In this document: one piece after another, positions 25,201 through 33,370 of the stretch
How positions within the stretch are numbered: position 1 is the first letter of the stretch
Layout of the letters: every line of letters starts with the position of its first letter
Origin: Ornithodoros turicata
Lineage: Eukaryota; Arthropoda; Arachnida; Ixodida; Argasidae
Direction of reading: 5' to 3'
DNA: 64,000 nucleotides
Assembly (NCBI RefSeq): GCF_037126465.1
Contig: NC_088210.1
Location: forward strand, 16,765,511 to 16,829,510
Translations under genes and position numbers: made by a program
Notes under the pieces: generated by a model
The model's database searches: none
Seen by the model: the letters and a program-made list of their open reading frames with translations, nothing else
Told to the model about the DNA's origin: nothing

Positions 25201-26202
25201 AGGGTGGACTCCGTACTTCCCACTCCTGGGCGGAGTGGTAACAGAGATAGGAGGACCGCTATCTCACGGTACAGTATCGGCATGAAAGATAGACTGAATC
25301 GCTGAATAAACCATGTATATAAGTCGGCGTAGATGCAAGTCTAGCCGGAGGATAAACTTCATGATAGGCGAGCCTGAGCGAAGGGCGAAACACACACAAG
25401 CACACACAACACGTTTATGTTGTGTCTTGTCGTGTTTGTGTGTTTTTCGCTCATCACTCAAGCTTGCCTATCATGAAATTAAACCATGTTTCCCTTCGGC
25501 CATTCTGTTGTTGTCTGGTAGCCAAGAAGACAATTAGTATTCGCCCCGAGATCGAACGGTGCCGGCGCGCTGCGGAGAAACGACGAACTACCGTAGTGTG
25601 GATAGCTTCCTCGCGTCGTCCGCTTTTACACGTTTATTTTCCGCGTTCAGTGCAGTAGGCGGAGCATTGGGGAACCGAATAGTATCGTACCATTGCGGCA
25701 CAAGTGATCTTCCGGTGAATACACACAAGAATTATGGAAAAGAACCATCAACTACGAACATCGGCCGGCGCGTTATCCACACCAGAAAGGCGACGGTGTC
25801 GCCCCCTATAGGTCGATCTCGCAGCGAAATTCGCACAGTCATATCCAATACCTTTCTCGTGTTTTGAGAATCCTAGTGCGTTTTGTTATACCTCACGAGT
25901 ACCACGTAACTGCTTCCTTCCTCAGGAGCTGTAGTTGCGAGAGAGTACGGCCTACCGTGTGTGGTTGGAATCGACGATGCCACATCGCTATTGAGAACCG
26001 GTACGTAAGCACCAATTTTATTATCGTACGACAAAACAGTTTCATTCACCGAAGGAACAATAAATTTTTCCTCTTCGCAGGCGATTATGTCCTTCTTGAC
26101 GGCAATACGGGGAGCCTAAGGAGGGTTCAGAAACCGCAGGATGACGAAGGCGAACTCCATGACGTGTTCCAAGGGACCCCACGCCTGCAGGGGCATCTGT
26201 GA
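3824..26202 (+). CDS. PEP-synthase / rifampicin-phosphotransferase-like protein, 37-exon model, N terminus missing
   Basis: The exons carry a PPDK_N-type ATP-grasp module followed by a C-terminal swivelling phosphohistidine domain, as in PEP synthase and rifampicin phosphotransferase. In those enzymes the histidine shuttles phosphate between nucleotide and substrate. Exons joined: 3824-4074, 5167-5229, 8279-8389, 8468-8580, 8684-8736, 9760-9812, 9902-10017, 10137-10284, 10843-10960, 11032-11138, 11213-11251, 11366-11490, 11573-11643, 11955-12019, 12128-12275, 12343-12460, 12857-12957, 13646-13717, 13773-13879, 14652-14724, 16395-16499, 16572-16730, 18985-19119, 19189-19273, 19336-19421, 20492-20554, 21096-21188, 21309-21368, 21767-21858, 22635-22698, 22766-22929, 23039-23117, 24096-24141, 25027-25103, 25166-25268, 25926-26000, 26081-26202. 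All junctions are AG/GT and all phases agree, giving 3,660 nt = 1,219 residues plus TGA. Key motifs: GGKGSSLALL (about 324), FAVRSSAVGEDS (about 425-436), GVMFTCDPVTGDP (about 505), GGVVTEIGGPLSH with catalytic His about 1154. No frameshift or in-frame stop, so the gene looks intact. The physiological substrate in animals is not known to me. No start codon: at least one upstream exon is missing. Confidence 0.9.
5590..5797 (-). mobile_element. tRNA-derived SINE, minus strand
   Basis: Read on the minus strand it has an RNA polymerase III B box (GGTTCGAATCC, about 5741-5752) preceded by a tRNA-like A-box region, then the TGTCGGCACAGTT block shared with other SINEs in the window. It is in the intron between exons 2 and 3 of the PEP-synthase-like gene. 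Boundaries are approximate. Confidence 0.7.
6454..6747 (+). mobile_element. Full-length tRNA-derived SINE with target-site duplication
   Basis: Starts with the tRNA-like GAGTGGGCTAAGGCGTCCGC (A box), has B box GGTTCGAATCC at about 6521, then a body shared with 16042-16335, 32045-32235 and 33650-33745, and a 3' poly-A. A perfect 13-bp direct repeat ATTTATTAATTGG flanks it (6441-6453 and 6748-6760). The intact duplication shows LINE-mediated retroposition and a fairly recent insertion. Confidence 0.9.
7410..8121. mobile_element. Non-autonomous DNA transposon with CTGCAG termini
   Basis: Terminal inverted repeats TGCAGGCAGACTTGTGC and GCACAAGTCTGGCTGCA. Sub-terminal regions on both sides are packed with repeats of AGTAATCAATTACTTTT, themselves palindromic, while the middle 350 bp is unrelated. 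No transposase ORF. It lies in the intron before exon 3 of the PEP-synthase-like gene. Confidence 0.8.
8878..9444. mobile_element. MITE copy (AAAGGAAC family) interrupted by a SINE
   Basis: Member of a family also present at 14115-14508, 18110-18385, 38211-38632 and 53791-54214. The arms carry AAAAGGAAC, CTCCTTCTCAAGAAG and CAATCATCGCGAGAG, and the end is AGTGCCCCTTTAA. It is split by the minus-strand SINE at 9009-9333. The left boundary is uncertain. Confidence 0.75.
9009..9333 (-). mobile_element. tRNA-derived SINE nested in a MITE, minus strand
   Basis: On the minus strand it shows TGGCGCAGCGGTAACGCG (A box), GGTTCGAATCC (B box, about 9265-9275) and the CTGTGCCG block. Flanked by a 12-bp direct repeat TTTCAATAGACC (8997-9008 and 9334-9345), which lies inside the MITE. 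The order of events is therefore MITE first, SINE second. Confidence 0.85.
10307..10502. mobile_element. MITE built of CCAATATTGG-type palindromes
   Basis: Termini ATCCCAAGTAGCAC and its diverged complement near GTTGTTCTGCTCGGGAT; the body is repeats such as GGCCCAATATTGGTCCAA and their complements. It begins only about 20 bp downstream of the donor of exon 8 of the PEP-synthase-like gene. ORFs on both strands here are by-products of the palindromes. Confidence 0.8.
10650..10770. mobile_element. Small MITE (family with 39050-39257)
   Basis: Termini GTACAGCTCGCGTCGAAGTT and a complementary right end (GCGATCTGTAC) with GTTAACTTGAAC / GTTCAAGTTAAC inside. The copy at 39050-39257 has the same ends and partly the same interior. 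Sits in the intron between exons 8 and 9. Confidence 0.8.
10843..13717 (+). CDS. Exons 9-18: ATP-grasp (PPDK_N-like) domain
   Basis: Residues about 303-624. The block opens with a glycine-rich GGKGSSLALL and FTVPRAFVITTRAY, the usual start of a PPDK_N ATP-binding domain. It continues with FAVRSSAVGEDS split over the 11490/11573 junction, GQMQTFLGV, VVIQEMVPASVAGVMFTCDP, ANYGLGE and ends at WAIHQGKYYLLQ. These are the nucleotide- and metal-binding landmarks of the family, in the expected order, which supports catalytic ATP binding. Exon 11 (11213-11251) is only 39 nt. Acceptors and donors are all canonical. Confidence 0.92.
12522..12756. mobile_element. Inverted-repeat element with 11-bp flanking duplication
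   Basis: Complementary arms ATGATAGGCAAGCCTGAGCG / CGCTCAGGCTTGCCTATCAT, with CAAACACAAACAC paired to GTGTTTGTGTTTG. The 11-bp TAGTAGGGCTC occurs on both sides (12511-12521 and 12757-12767), consistent with target-site duplication. An inverted copy is at 25327-25500 in another intron of the same gene. Confidence 0.8.
13773..24141 (+). CDS. Exons 19-33: central linker / substrate-binding region
   Basis: About 490 residues between the ATP-grasp and histidine domains. It starts LRPVSSILKETDYELIHEF, the typical family transition after the ATP-grasp end (family: QxRP). It includes LTPLGFGIIRL, a shared motif of the substrate domain, then EFLEKHGHRNVKE, MIHKFRVAFIQLANQM and PEPDILFFMTFEEIGQLL, all typical of rifampicin-phosphotransferase-like proteins. 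The exon at 22635-22698 (LLLNFLLPRARTAVAGRE) is too short to be noticed alone but is required for phase and family continuity. Large introns at 16731-18984 and 14725-16394 hold minisatellite, MITE and SINE insertions. Confidence 0.85.
14115..14508. mobile_element. MITE, AAAGGAAC family, complete copy
   Basis: Ends TTAAAGGGGCTCTAAAC and GTTTAGTGTGCCTTTA are imperfect inverted repeats. The interior holds AAAAGGAACAGGATTCATTC and its complement near the other end, plus complementary CTCCTTCACAAGAAGG / CTTCAGAAGGAG. About 394 bp, no ORF. This copy is the best guide to family boundaries. Confidence 0.85.
15156..15420 (-). pseudogene. LINE 3'-end fragment, minus strand
   Basis: The minus frame reads CVLIDCPLYSLERALLQAQL then LAAVLGPWSN and FYVFLTSSNLL. 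This is the zinc-knuckle/C-terminal tail typical of non-LTR retrotransposon ORF2 (H/C-x-LL-DCP-x-Y). It matches the fragment at 27300-27830 in family. Only the tail is present, so it is a 5'-truncated dead copy in an intron. Confidence 0.65.
16042..16335 (+). mobile_element. tRNA-derived SINE
   Basis: GGTCGAGTGGGCTAAGG start, B box GGTTCGAATCC (about 16114), and the same body as the SINE at 6454-6747, with an A-rich 3' end. A short direct repeat GTACAGCAC flanks it (about 16033 and 16338). A few bases of the A-box region are deleted compared with the 6.4-kb copy. Confidence 0.85.
16796..17352. repeat. 43-bp minisatellite
   Basis: About 13 tandem copies of a 43-bp unit (GGTCGATCGGTAGGGAACCT followed by a variable CGGGAACTGGCGCGGTGCATAC). 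Since 43 is not a multiple of three and the unit lacks stops on the minus strand, overlapping minus-strand ORFs up to 197 codons exist in all frames. It lies in the intron between exons 22 and 23. Confidence 0.9.
17353..18984. other. Intronic region with partial MITE
   Basis: Remainder of the large intron before exon 23. 18110-18385 is an incomplete copy of the AAAGGAAC MITE family (CCGTTACCTTGACAG and complementary CTCAAGTGATT / CGCTTGAGGG arms). The rest is unrecognised. Confidence 0.6.
20190..20288 (-). mobile_element. tRNA-like SINE head, minus strand
   Basis: On the minus strand, GTGGATCAGTAGGTTACG resembles an A box and GGGTTCAAACCC a B box, about 45 bp apart as in a tRNA. There is no good acceptor stem, so a SINE or tRNA relic is more likely than a working tRNA gene. 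It differs from the other SINEs in the window. Confidence 0.55.
23505..23640 (+). mobile_element. SINE-like fragment
   Basis: Contains ATGTCAGCACAGTTGCCTTA and AGTCGGCCCAGGACGCG, the body block of the window's SINEs, then GTTAGTCGTGACGTTGCCCA, which recurs (complemented) at 55190-55310 and 5600-5660. 5'-truncated. Confidence 0.6.
24266..24720 (+). pseudogene. LINE 3'-end fragment with GTT tail
   Basis: The plus frame reads FRQGAALIHRMRLHVAF, CCHCSALEDLEHILLHCPHH and SSFDIFGHRRTSDLF, the C-terminal zinc-knuckle region of a non-LTR retrotransposon ORF2. The element ends with a (GTT)n tail at 24702-24720, as in I/R1-like or RTE-like LINEs with simple-repeat tails. Only about 130 codons remain, so it is 5'-truncated. 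It is inserted between exons 33 and 34. Confidence 0.8.
25027..26202 (+). CDS. Exons 34-37: C-terminal phosphohistidine (PEP-utilizer mobile) domain
   Basis: GSPMSQGIARGYARVV opens the swivelling domain, followed by KGDILITTATDTGWTPYFP and GGVVTEIGGPLSH, whose last residue (about 1154) is the expected phosphoryl-accepting histidine. AVVAREYGLPCVVG and GDYVLLDGNTGSLRRV complete the fold. A 45-residue hydrophilic tail ends at TGA 26200-26202. The final exon starts at 26081. Everything diagnostic for catalysis is present. Confidence 0.92.
25327..25500. mobile_element. Inverted copy of the 12.5-kb inverted-repeat element
   Basis: GGCGTAGATGCAAGTCTAGC and TTCATGATAGGCGAGCCTGAG are the reverse complement of the right part of the element at 12522-12756. 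Arms TTTGTGTGTTTTTCGCTCA / GAGCGAAGGGCGAAACACAC pair with each other. No coding capacity. Confidence 0.75.
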
Positions 26203-26307
26203 CACTAAACGTTGAACGGGACTCTGTGAGAACGCTTGTCCAACTGCGTCTGTAAGGCATATTGAGAGCAGTAGACGTGCGTATCCCTGCTGCTCAAAGT
26301 GGCTCCT

Positions 26308-26925
26308 ATACCAAAGTCACACGGCAAAGTGAATGACATTTCCAGCTAATGACAGTCGAAGCGAATGTCATTCGTTTGTACTGCGTCGAGACTAATTAAG
26401 ACAGTGGATAATTAAGACACCAGGGCCGAACATATGAAGCACTATAGAGGTACATAAAGTATATTTTTATTTCGTTTTCTCGAAACTAGCGGAGCAACAG
26501 ATTATTTCACAAAAGCGTGGCGTTTTGGACGACGCTCAGTTGGCTAAGTATCACGAGCCAAGACAAGTAAGAAGCCTATCTGTACCACACTTGGGGACAT
26601 GGCGACTGGGAACGAGAGTAGTTCTCCGAAAAACGGTGTTAAGCTGTCCTTCCGTCGTGTCAAAAGTTATTAAATTCATGTTAAAATATTTGATTACAAC
26701 TTCTCATTCGTTTTTGATTTCGTCAAACGGTTTATCGTTGTTGTTTTCGCAACCTCTCTACTGCGAGAGTACGCAGTCGGTGGGAGAGGGAAAAGCGAAG
26801 GAGTTCCCCGAATTTATTCGCATGTATTGCCATTTGATTTCACAGTGTGACACGGAACGAATGTCATTCAGTGCGAATGTCATTCGCTGGGAATGACATT
26901 CAATTTGCCGTGTGACAAGGGGTAT
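26308..26925. mobile_element. Non-autonomous DNA transposon downstream of the PEP-synthase-like gene
   Basis: Terminal inverted repeats TACCAAAGTCACACGGC and GCCGTGTGACAAGGGGTA with sub-terminal GAATGACATT repeats on both sides. About 618 bp, no transposase. Shares termini with 2511-2726. The stop codon of the upstream gene is only about 105 bp away, so its 3' UTR may run into the element. Confidence 0.85.
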
Positions 26926-27290
26926 TAGTCTACTGTTCTACCGAAAAATGTAATCATTAATGGTACGGGTGATCGGCTGGTCATGACATCCGTTAGAAAA
27001 AGATTATGTCCTACAAATATATTCCCGTCTCCGTGAATTACACATATGATTATATGGTTGACTCTATCGAGCACCCTCGTGCTTACGGTGTCTGACGAAA
27101 ATGTTGCAAGGTAATAAAATTAAGTTATAAAAGTCGATATTATTTCGCGATTTGAAACAAATCCATGAAATCAATTGAAAAATATTCTGGTAGTTCATAC
27201 GTCGTTACGGGATAGACAGAATAACTCGAGCACACCTATTTTTGCATAGTCCAGTTGAACCCTTCTTCACACTGCACACTGCAGAACCCG
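26926..27290. other. Unrecognised AT-rich spacer
   Basis: No ORF, repeat or motif that I recognise. Confidence 0.5.
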
Positions 27291-27299
27291 CGACAATGA

Positions 27300-27870
27300 A
27301 GAGACCGACGGGGCTGCAGCAGCTGCGTACCATTCTCGATCAAGCGTGCGGATTACCCTCCCCAAAGGCGACAGGCGAACCTTCCTCAATGATGTGGGGA
27401 AGCCTCACGCACATGCACAATGGTCCCGTGACGTTCCATCGAGAGTTCTGATGCGTGAAATGGACCTTGACCTTTGCTTCAGCATGCCCTCTCGTGTGCC
27501 TCGCCATTTTGCATCGCCATTTTGCATCGCTGATGCATAGGCTTCGTCTCGGGGCTGCGTTCACCCCTCATTTCAAGCATCTGATCGGCCGCTCCGCCTC
27601 CATGCTCCGCTCTCGCTATGCTGTTTTGGCGGTTACCAAGCATGTGCTTCTCGACTGCCATCTTTACAGCTCCCAAAGAGCAGCTCTGCAGTGTCGTCTG
27701 CAATCGCATTGGCAACCATCCTCGGCCCTTGGTCTAACCAGATCGACCATCGTCAAACTCTGGATTACTTCCAGATTTTTCTCCGGGACACTAGTCTTTT
27801 CTCTCTACCCTATAATGTGTCTGCGTACCTGCGTGCTGTGGGTGCGTCTTTGTGTGTGGTGCTTTTTGCC
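27300..27870 (+). pseudogene. Decayed LINE 3'-end
   Basis: Spread over frames: MHRLRLGAAFTPHF, VTKHVLLDCHLYSSQRAALQ and then ALATILGPWSNQIDHRQTL with FLRDTSLFSL. This is the ORF2 C-terminal tail of the same family as 15156-15420 (shared LGPWSN and DC-x-LYS motifs). Frame changes show it is dead. It overlaps a low-complexity TC/CAT tract at about 27970-28070. Confidence 0.65.
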
Positions 27871-28221
27871 TAGCGTTCTGTTGATGTTGACTGTCGATCC
27901 CTATTCAGCGCCGTTCATCATCTCATCATCAGAAAACGTCTCATTCCGTCCATGGTGCCTTGGAGCCTTTTGCTTCTTCTTCTTCCTCTTTTGTTTTCTT
28001 TTCTCTTTTGTTCCTCTCCTCCCCCTTCTTCTTCATCATCATCATCCTCATCATCATCACCACAAACCTGCCATCGCCCCTTTTCTATCAGTCACGATGG
28101 TCATTCCGTCGTTGAGAAACATTGGTACTTTAGGAGTTCAAAAGATCTGCTCCTTGGGTTTAGCGAACTGGTATGTCAGACCTCACAATGGAAAGTTGGG
28201 CCAGTTGGTAATTTGACATCA

Positions 28222-28306
28222 CTAAGGTAGGGCGAGAGACACACACAACCACAAGCTCGAGTTCGAGCTCGTCCCTTGTGGCTGTGTGTGTGTCTCGCTC
28301 TACCTT
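28222..28306. repeat. Short perfect-looking hairpin
   Basis: AAGGTAGGGCGAGAGACACA pairs with TGTGTCTCGCTCTACCTT; the centre is CTCGAGTTCGAGCTCG. The word ATGTCAGACCTCACAA occurs on both sides (about 28171 and 28311), suggesting an insertion inside a duplicated segment. Confidence 0.75.
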
Positions 28307-28479
28307 AATCATGTCAGACCTCACAAAGTCTCAGAGGGGGATGATAATTGGCGCGCACCTCGTTGTGGCGTCTGTGGCATGAGTTGCTGAATTGATGGAC
28401 ACGTTGAAGTCCACTGTTTCCTTGGTCACGTGGCAGTGTACGAAGACCAGCGAAACATCTGAGGTCGAAAATCAAAAGC

Positions 28480-28640
28480 TCGATGCGAGGGGCAGAACAG
28501 CACTGTCGAATTGTGGCCAGGAAACACAAAACTACAGCCCCACAGGTCACTGCAGAGTTGAATGCAAGCTTGAGGGAACCAGTGTCGGCGAAAACTATCA
28601 ACCGTATCATGCGCAGAAGGGTGTCCTACTCCGTATTGAG
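28480..28640 (+). pseudogene. Tc1/mariner transposase fragment
   Basis: The plus frame reads QHCRIVARKHKTTAPQVTAE and then LREPVSAKTINRIMRRR. This fits the second helix-turn-helix of Tc1-like transposases (RxIVR...K...TA.EL...VS..TI.R.L). The DDE catalytic region is absent and the frame closes soon after, so it is a relic. Confidence 0.6.
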
Positions 28641-28649
28641 CAAAATAAC

Positions 28650-29780
28650 GTGTGATGTGTGGTTGGTATCCGAGTTATGTTGTCCAGTCCCTGTATCTAA
28701 CTGTTACGCGTCACACTCGAACGTGAGCACCGTTCCATTTCAAACGTACACAAAAGCTATTAGAGAGTATTAGGAAAACATAGAAGTTTTACGATAACGT
28801 TTCCGAAAACATGATACGCCAATTACGTGACTCGTTTGGAGGGGGTGACATCGCGTTGCTGATATCTGATTGGCTGACAGCGATACGGAGTCGTAATCTG
28901 GAGACGCTTATCATATCATAAAACTCCCTATTATCACATTATATTACAACAGCGCAGCAATGTTACGTCAAAGCAACCTGGGGAGAGACATATTTACTTG
29001 CTTGCTTGCTTCCCCCGCGTACACTACGACACTGCAGTGAAAGCACGCTTTACAGGAGACCGTCACGGAGGGATGGACACGCGCTTTGTCAGACTTCGCT
29101 CCCTATTTGTAGAATGTGCTGTGCTCTAACAAATAGGATTCTCGAGAACAGGCTCAGCATTACTTTGTCCTTGCAGGACACTCTGAAGGACCATGGTTTG
29201 TGCCTATTGATCTACAGGCCACCACTACACTATAATATCTATTACCTTCCTAACAACCTCGCAGAACCATTTATCATCATCAGTTTATCTGTTATTATTG
29301 TTGTTGTCCTTTGCGTAATAGTGTCGGCATGGTGATGAAATGGCCGATAATATGATAATACGGCAGATAAGATGTACCATTTTTCATGATGAAAAGCTTT
29401 GAAGTACATGGAACAAAAATGTAGCAAAAACCTACCTAGTCGCTGACGCCGAGCAAGTAGGGGACCAAAAGATTCGTTGTGAACATCTGCGAATTAACAG
29501 AGAAAATACTGAACAAGTCATTTCATCTCATTTTAGACTTGATTTTTAAATGCAATTACCTCATAAATTGCAAACGTTCATGAAATACATTAGTTGGGGG
29601 GGGGGGGGGGGGTAGAGAGAGTTAACTGTGCGTTGTGTGCTGAGATTCCAGCGCACGTTTAGTTCGTTCATTATCATAGTTATCTCGTGACCCTAAAAAC
29701 ACGACCTGCGTTAGGTTTCGACATTATAGCTCATGCAATCAACTCTGCTATCATTCCCGGTTATTTTACGATACAACATA
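28650..29780. other. Unrecognised region with poly-G run
   Basis: No supported gene. A run of about 18 G at 29596-29612 and short CTTG and TTATTG repeats are present. Confidence 0.5.
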
Positions 29781-29782
29781 AG

Positions 29783-30397
29783 CTAGGGTTCCGCGTTTCC
29801 GGCATTTGCCGGAACATACCGAAAATCACCCGCAGAATATTTTCTTGGAAATTAGGCACATTCCGCGAAAACTCCGAATTATACTCTTGCATACGGCGCT
29901 ATATGCCGACAATGCCGGTACCTGATTGCATTTTTTTTTTCCTCCGGGGCATCACATTTTGGTTTTCCCTCCACCCCGTTTCCAGGTGTAACGCGGGGAA
30001 TACCACCTCGTAGACCCACTAGCCTTTAGCTCAGGGAAAACCCTTCCCATTTATCCCTGGGTCGAGGGGGTTCCAGAACACGTGGTACCCTCTGACAAAG
30101 GAACGGAAATTCTTTGCGTTCTCAACGTCCTCCTACTAAGCTGCCCTGCTTTCGTGAGTCATTATGGCTGCCGATTTTTCGGCATCTATTTTTGGAGAGA
30201 ACGTTACAGATACAACAATATAGAACAAAGTGCAATCTGGGCGGTTACTTCTGTAATTAGATAATTACGTTAAAATATTCTGATCAACAAATATAGAACA
30301 AGTATCTCCGAATTTATAAATGCGAAAACATATAAATGCCGAAAAACACCCGCACAATCTCCCCAGGAATAAATGCCGAAAACGCGGAACCATAAAC
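29783..30397. mobile_element. Non-autonomous DNA transposon (GGTTCCGCGTTTTCGG termini)
   Basis: Left end AGGGTTCCGCGTTTCCGGCA and right end TGCCGAAAACGCGGAACC are inverted repeats. Related GCATTTAT/CGAAAA words recur sub-terminally. About 615 bp, no transposase. Confidence 0.75.
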
Positions 30398-30803
30398 ATA
30401 ACCAGCGTACAGTATCCCGTTCCGAAAAGTACATCATTTTAGAATCCTTTGGTAACGATAGCTCGCTATCCTAAGCGTGCTGGACTAGCCTGCCCAATAT
30501 AGAGTTGGGCCAACATCTCCATTTATACCAACCAACCCAAGCAAAAAGTACAACACACTCTATCGTGTGACGGTGAAGCGTAAATGATGTTCACCGAGGG
30601 TGAATTTGCCAGCTTATGTTCCTCATGCCACAGATAGGTGCCTTTCAGGTATGAATATTTTTCCATATATGCAACACAACACGAAAGATTGCATAAGCAG
30701 AAACTACGTCATGGACCTGGTAAAGGGGTAGTAGTACTTCGTGGGGGCACTGCTCAATATAAAAGGTGGCGCTTTCTCTCTCTCCCTCTACTTTGTGCTT
30801 CGT

Positions 30804-30923
30804 TCAGACACTCACGTGTATTCCCCTTCTGTTCAGCGGCTGTAATGGCCTTATGTTGTCGAGACTTGTCCAGTCCACAATAGAACCGGAGAGCTGTCTG
30901 TGAAGATGACGGAATAGATCAAC
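30804..30923 (-). CDS. Carbonic anhydrase exon 'E' (C terminus)
   Basis: VDLFRHLHRQLSGSIVDW, then NIRPLQPLNRRGIHVSV and TGA. The acceptor is a strong poly-T tract plus ACAG. The last codons contain CACGTGAGTG, a strong donor (CAC|GTGAGT), so an alternative form could continue into a further exon instead of ending here. Confidence 0.85.
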   Translation of the reverse strand, partial: VDLFRHLHRQLSGSIVDWTSLDNIRPLQPLNRRGIHVSV

Positions 30924-33322
30924 CTGTAAAAAAAAAAGGAAAAGAAAAACTGCGAAATAACCTCGCCGATGCGCTGCCATGTGGGCAATTTGGAATCCGT
31001 TAAAATGCATAACCGTCCAGCACTGGAGTCACCAAAAGCGGTCCACAGTACATCAATAGCATTGTCAATTGTGTATGTCAATGGCATGTAAGCTGCAGAG
31101 GTTGATTCAACAGAAAGTACAAAGCTTTTGTCGATGTTCGTCAATGTCAGTTTGTTATTTGCTGTCTTTTCTTTTTTTTTTTTTTTTTTTGTCTTGCAGG
31201 TTTCGATGTCAAATCAGCGAGGGTGGTGGTACTGGTCATGATTTGAAAAGCTTGACGCAGTTGGCATCATAATTGTAGGCAGCGTCATCCGGTCATGACT
31301 GTATAGCTGGAAGATGGGATGATCAGAGTACGAGGAGATTAGAGTCGATGGTTCAAATATGCGAGGGCAAACACTTCTAGCACTGAGAATGAATTTAGAC
31401 TATAAAGAACGCCTGTAAGTAGAAGCCTGCTCGCACGAAGGAAATTCCTTAGTGGCCTCCTCAGTATAGCTTTGGCAGTGCTTTACGCACGAGCAGCCTT
31501 GAGGACTGTATCACGTGCCCGGAGCACTACGGAGGCTACTGAGGACACCAATGAGGAATTTCCTCAATTTCCTTCCTACAAGCGGAAGCCACCGAGGAAT
31601 CTCGTAACGGTTCGTGCAAGCAGACCCAGGATGCCACTGAGTTCGTGCAACTGGCGTGTCTTTCATGGATGATGCTAAATTAGCTAAGCGACCATGGCAT
31701 ATAGTCCTCGTCTTGTAAGTCGTGGGCCAATTTCTGTCGCGGAGTGTCACGGTGATAACGACTGCCTGAAGCAAAGCGCGTACCACATTACCTTACACCG
31801 TACAGGTCCTGACAAAAGTTTACGGAACACGCGAGCCGTGTATTATCCCGTCGGTGCGATACCCTAGCGGCAAGCGGGAGCGGGCTTGTTCACTCGTTCA
31901 GAGGGGTGGTTTAGTGCGCCGGCAGCGACACCAATTCAAACCACGTTTCGAGCACATTCAAGCGATATCGAAACTACCGCGGGGTGTCGCTGCCAGCGGA
32001 CTCGGTCACCCCTCTGAACGACTAAACGAGTCCCTTTCCATTCTGTCACCGGCTGTGCTCTCTGAAGTTTTCCGAAGACTTTTCAGACGAATGTCGGCAG
32101 AGTTCCCCCTGAAGTCGGCCCAGGAAGCATACTAACCCCCTGTCCCCCACTCCTTCCTGCTGTCCTCTCTCCGTCCGTTCACGTCTGTACTCATAGCCAC
32201 AGTTGCTTCGCGACGCTAACACGGTATTTTAAAAAAGTCCCTTTCGGATCGCCGGTATGGTGTCGCAAAGAGGAGGAATTACACTGCTCGCGTGTTCTGC
32301 AAACTTTTGTCGGGACCTGTACGAGAATTAAAATATTTCTTCATTGTCGAGTTCTATTCGATTGTACGCTATCGCATTGCGTACGCTATAAGATAGCGTT
32401 GCCGCCATTGCGCATGCAGAGTAGAAGCTTACGCAAGAACTGCTTGCGAGCGTGCGCTATTTTTTTAGGGATAGCGTGCGTTGAAGACGACCGCTTGGTG
32501 ACCCTTGCGCCGGGAGTGCTGCGTTGAACGCGTATAGCGTCTGATCATAGTAGATAGTGTACGATCCACTAAAACTATATAATGCTTGCCTCGGCCAAAT
32601 CTCGTTGTATATAATGTTGTAGAACGAAGCGTAACGTTTGACGTTCATAGCGAATATTTCTTACTTGTTTTGCGCCGACAGAGCTCGGAGGGTAAAGTAA
32701 CGTCCACGTGACCACTTCGTCACATAATGGTGTCGTAAGGGAGCCAGGGTAGCGAAAATACGTGGAAATATACACGGGCAGGAGGTCATCTAGGGCCATG
32801 GCGATGGTGGTCTTCTGGTGAGGATCGAGGACACGACTGATGCCACTTAAAAGGCGTCGAAGCTTGGGATTGGGGAGCGCTCGCACCTGGGGATAGAAGT
32901 ACACATGACATGAATGCGCTCTCTGGAAAAGACTGTCTAGGAGGCCAATGGAGTTGCTACGGGTTTCTCGATCCCTTTGCATCGCAAAAGAAAGGAAGAG
33001 TGTGTTAAAGTGTTACTAGCGCTACGAGGTAGGGGACTGTCACTACTTGGGAAACATCATTGCCAAACAGGGCTCAGTTCGAAGCAAGACAGCAACCAAA
33101 CGTGTGGATTTTAACATGGCTACTCGAGCTAACCGTAAGGTATTACCAGATACAGTGAACACTCGTTATTATGACCGTGGTCGTTCCCGAAAATTTTGGT
33201 CATAATGCGGAATTGTCATATTAACGAGAGGGATTTGCAGAGCTTTCACTGCATTGTTCCCCAGGTGTATGGTCGTAAAGCGGGTATGTCAGATTATCGG
33301 GGGTCATATTAACGAGGGTTCA

Positions 33323-33370
<48 letters not shown>

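Noticed and set aside
27455..28216. 253-codon plus-strand ORF
   Set aside because: Only a short part matches a LINE tail; the remainder is low-complexity TC and CAT repeats.
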